Positions 5,632 to 6,336 of a stretch of DNA of 6,336 nt are shown piece after piece. Each line of letters starts with the position of its first letter. Position 1 is the stretch's first letter. A program made the position numbers and the translations under genes. The stretch is from positions 1 to 6,336 of the forward strand of contig JAQTRH010000058.1 of assembly GCA_028711925.1 (NCBI GenBank), read 5' to 3'. The notes beneath the pieces are model-generated. The model was not told the origin of the DNA. It worked only from the letters and a program-made list of their open reading frames with translations, and did not search any database. The DNA comes from Candidatus Nanoarchaeia archaeon (lineage in GTDB: Archaea > Nanobdellota > Nanobdellia > Woesearchaeales > CG1-02-33-12).

Positions 5632-6336
5632 TTTTTAGTTTTTTTAAATATTAAGTCCCTTGTAACCCCTACCCAAACAAAACCAAGGAAAAGATAGTAA
5701 AATAAAAGATATGAAGCAATAGGAAAAAAACCAAATTTCATAATCCTTTCATTTGTGTGTTTGTGAGCAAGAGTTACAACAATTAAGGTTATTGAAAGTA
5801 TCACAATCATGATTATTACCTTGTAATAATTGAAATCAAGGAAATTTATGCTGAATTTAAAATTGGATATAAACAGCATTATGTCAAAGTCAACAAGGCT
5901 TAAGTTATAAAAATTAGTTAAAAGGGGCTTAATGATATTGAAGTAAAGAAGCATTAGCATTATGGTCATTGCAAGGAATCCTGAGCATATGACAACAGGC
6001 ATCTGCATCATCCCAAAATCGCCATACTTTTTGTTGAATATTATCTTCCTGTAATCCCAGGCATTTAGAAGCGCTCCCTTGTTCCACCTGTTTCTCTGAT
6101 GATAAAGCTCCTTAAAATTTCCAGGAAGAGATGTATAAACCTCTGCATTCATAAGCTGGATTATCTTGTAGTTGTTTTTCTGGACTCTTAATGCAATCTC
6201 AAGGTCTTCTGTGTTATGGCCTTCCCTGAATCCGCCTAATTCCTTTAACACGATTTTTCTGTAAATACTGAAAGGTCCGGGAGAAACATGGATGCAATTC
6301 AGGCACCCCATTATCTTTTTATAGAAAAAATTAATG
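5625..6336 (-). CDS. GT2 processive-type membrane glycosyltransferase, 5'-partial
   Basis: This is the C-terminal part of a family 2 glycosyltransferase of the PgaC/IcaA/cellulose-synthase-like kind. It would use a cytoplasmic nucleotide-sugar to extend a glycan while embedded in the membrane. The frame stays open to the right edge (about eight codons beyond the ATG at 6311), so 236 residues are visible and the N-terminal nucleotide-binding half is outside. Visible motifs are SPGPFSIYRK, the acidic TEDLEIALRV (catalytic-base region) and QRNRWNKG, the QxxRW motif of processive and related GT2 enzymes. Three or four hydrophobic segments follow, the clearest at MPVVICSGFLAMTIMLMLLY, YYKVIIMIVILSITLIVVTL and the segment SYLLFYYLFLGFVWVG near the end. 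The last codons overlap the thioredoxin-like gene by 7 bases. Product could be a homopolymer or a single transferred sugar. Family is confident; substrate is unknown. Confidence 0.86.
   Translation of the reverse strand, partial: INFFYKKIMGCLNCIHVSPGPFSIYRKIVLKELGGFREGHNTEDLEIALRVQKNNYKIIQLMNAEVYTSLPGNFKELYHQRNRWNKGALLNAWDYRKIIFNKKYGDFGMMQMPVVICSGFLAMTIMLMLLYFNIIKPLLTNFYNLSLVDFDIMLFISNFKFSINFLDFNYYKVIIMIVILSITLIVVTLAHKHTNERIMKFGFFPIASYLLFYYLFLGFVWVGVTRDLIFKKTKKW

Noticed and set aside
6309..6311. ATG at 6311 as the true start of the GT2 gene
   Set aside because: The frame remains open upstream to the window edge. A GT2 enzyme needs its nucleotide-binding half before SPGPFSIYRK, so this ATG is internal.
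1..6336. CRISPR arrays, insertion sequences, tRNA genes or long repeats
   Set aside because: Reading both strands showed no regularly spaced repeats, transposase motifs, terminal inverted repeats or tRNA-like TTCRANYC context. A/T runs are explained by base composition.

Overview
The window looks like a compact, AT-rich archaeal chromosome segment. The best evidence is the gene at 4475-4936. It encodes an archaeal MBF1-type protein, with an N-terminal CxxC...CxxC zinc ribbon followed by a Cro/C1-type helix-turn-helix, an arrangement typical of archaea. TATA-like elements about 25-30 bases ahead of the expected transcript starts, a GGTGA-type ribosome site and near-absent intergenic space fit this. 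The many small membrane and surface proteins and the compactness suggest a DPANN-like lineage (Woesearchaeota/Pacearchaeota type). That placement is an impression, not a phylogenetic result.

Layout, left to right: (i) 3-1916 (+), the 3' part of a GT-C/PMT-type membrane glycosyltransferase with a long extracytoplasmic tail, whose true start lies left of the window. (ii) 4366-1928 (-), a three-gene operon read leftwards: a DUF362 protein, a PAP2 phosphatase and a UbiA-superfamily enzyme of the polyprenyl-phosphate phosphoribosyltransferase type. Spacing is 1 nt and then an ATGA overlap. (iii) 4367-4474, the only real intergenic region, which carries two divergent promoters. (iv) 4475-4936 (+), the archaeal MBF1 gene. 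(v) 6336-4933 (-), the 3' part of a processive-type GT2 glycosyltransferase, overlapping by 7 nt the start of a membrane-anchored thioredoxin-like protein. Both convergent junctions are extremely tight, with an 11 bp gap and a 4 bp overlap in which both genes share TTAA as stop.

Read together, most of the window concerns cell-surface glycan assembly on polyprenyl carriers. The UbiA/PAP2 pair resembles the mycobacterial Rv3806c/Rv3807c step, in which phosphoribose is loaded onto a polyprenyl phosphate and then dephosphorylated. The GT-C enzyme is the class of enzyme that uses lipid-phosphate sugars as donors outside the membrane. The GT2 enzyme would polymerise or transfer a sugar from a nucleotide donor. 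The thioredoxin-like protein probably handles disulfides on the outer face. That these genes form one pathway is inference from family knowledge and adjacency. No tRNA, rRNA, CRISPR, insertion sequence or other mobile element was recognised, and there is no gene-free stretch over 300 bases.
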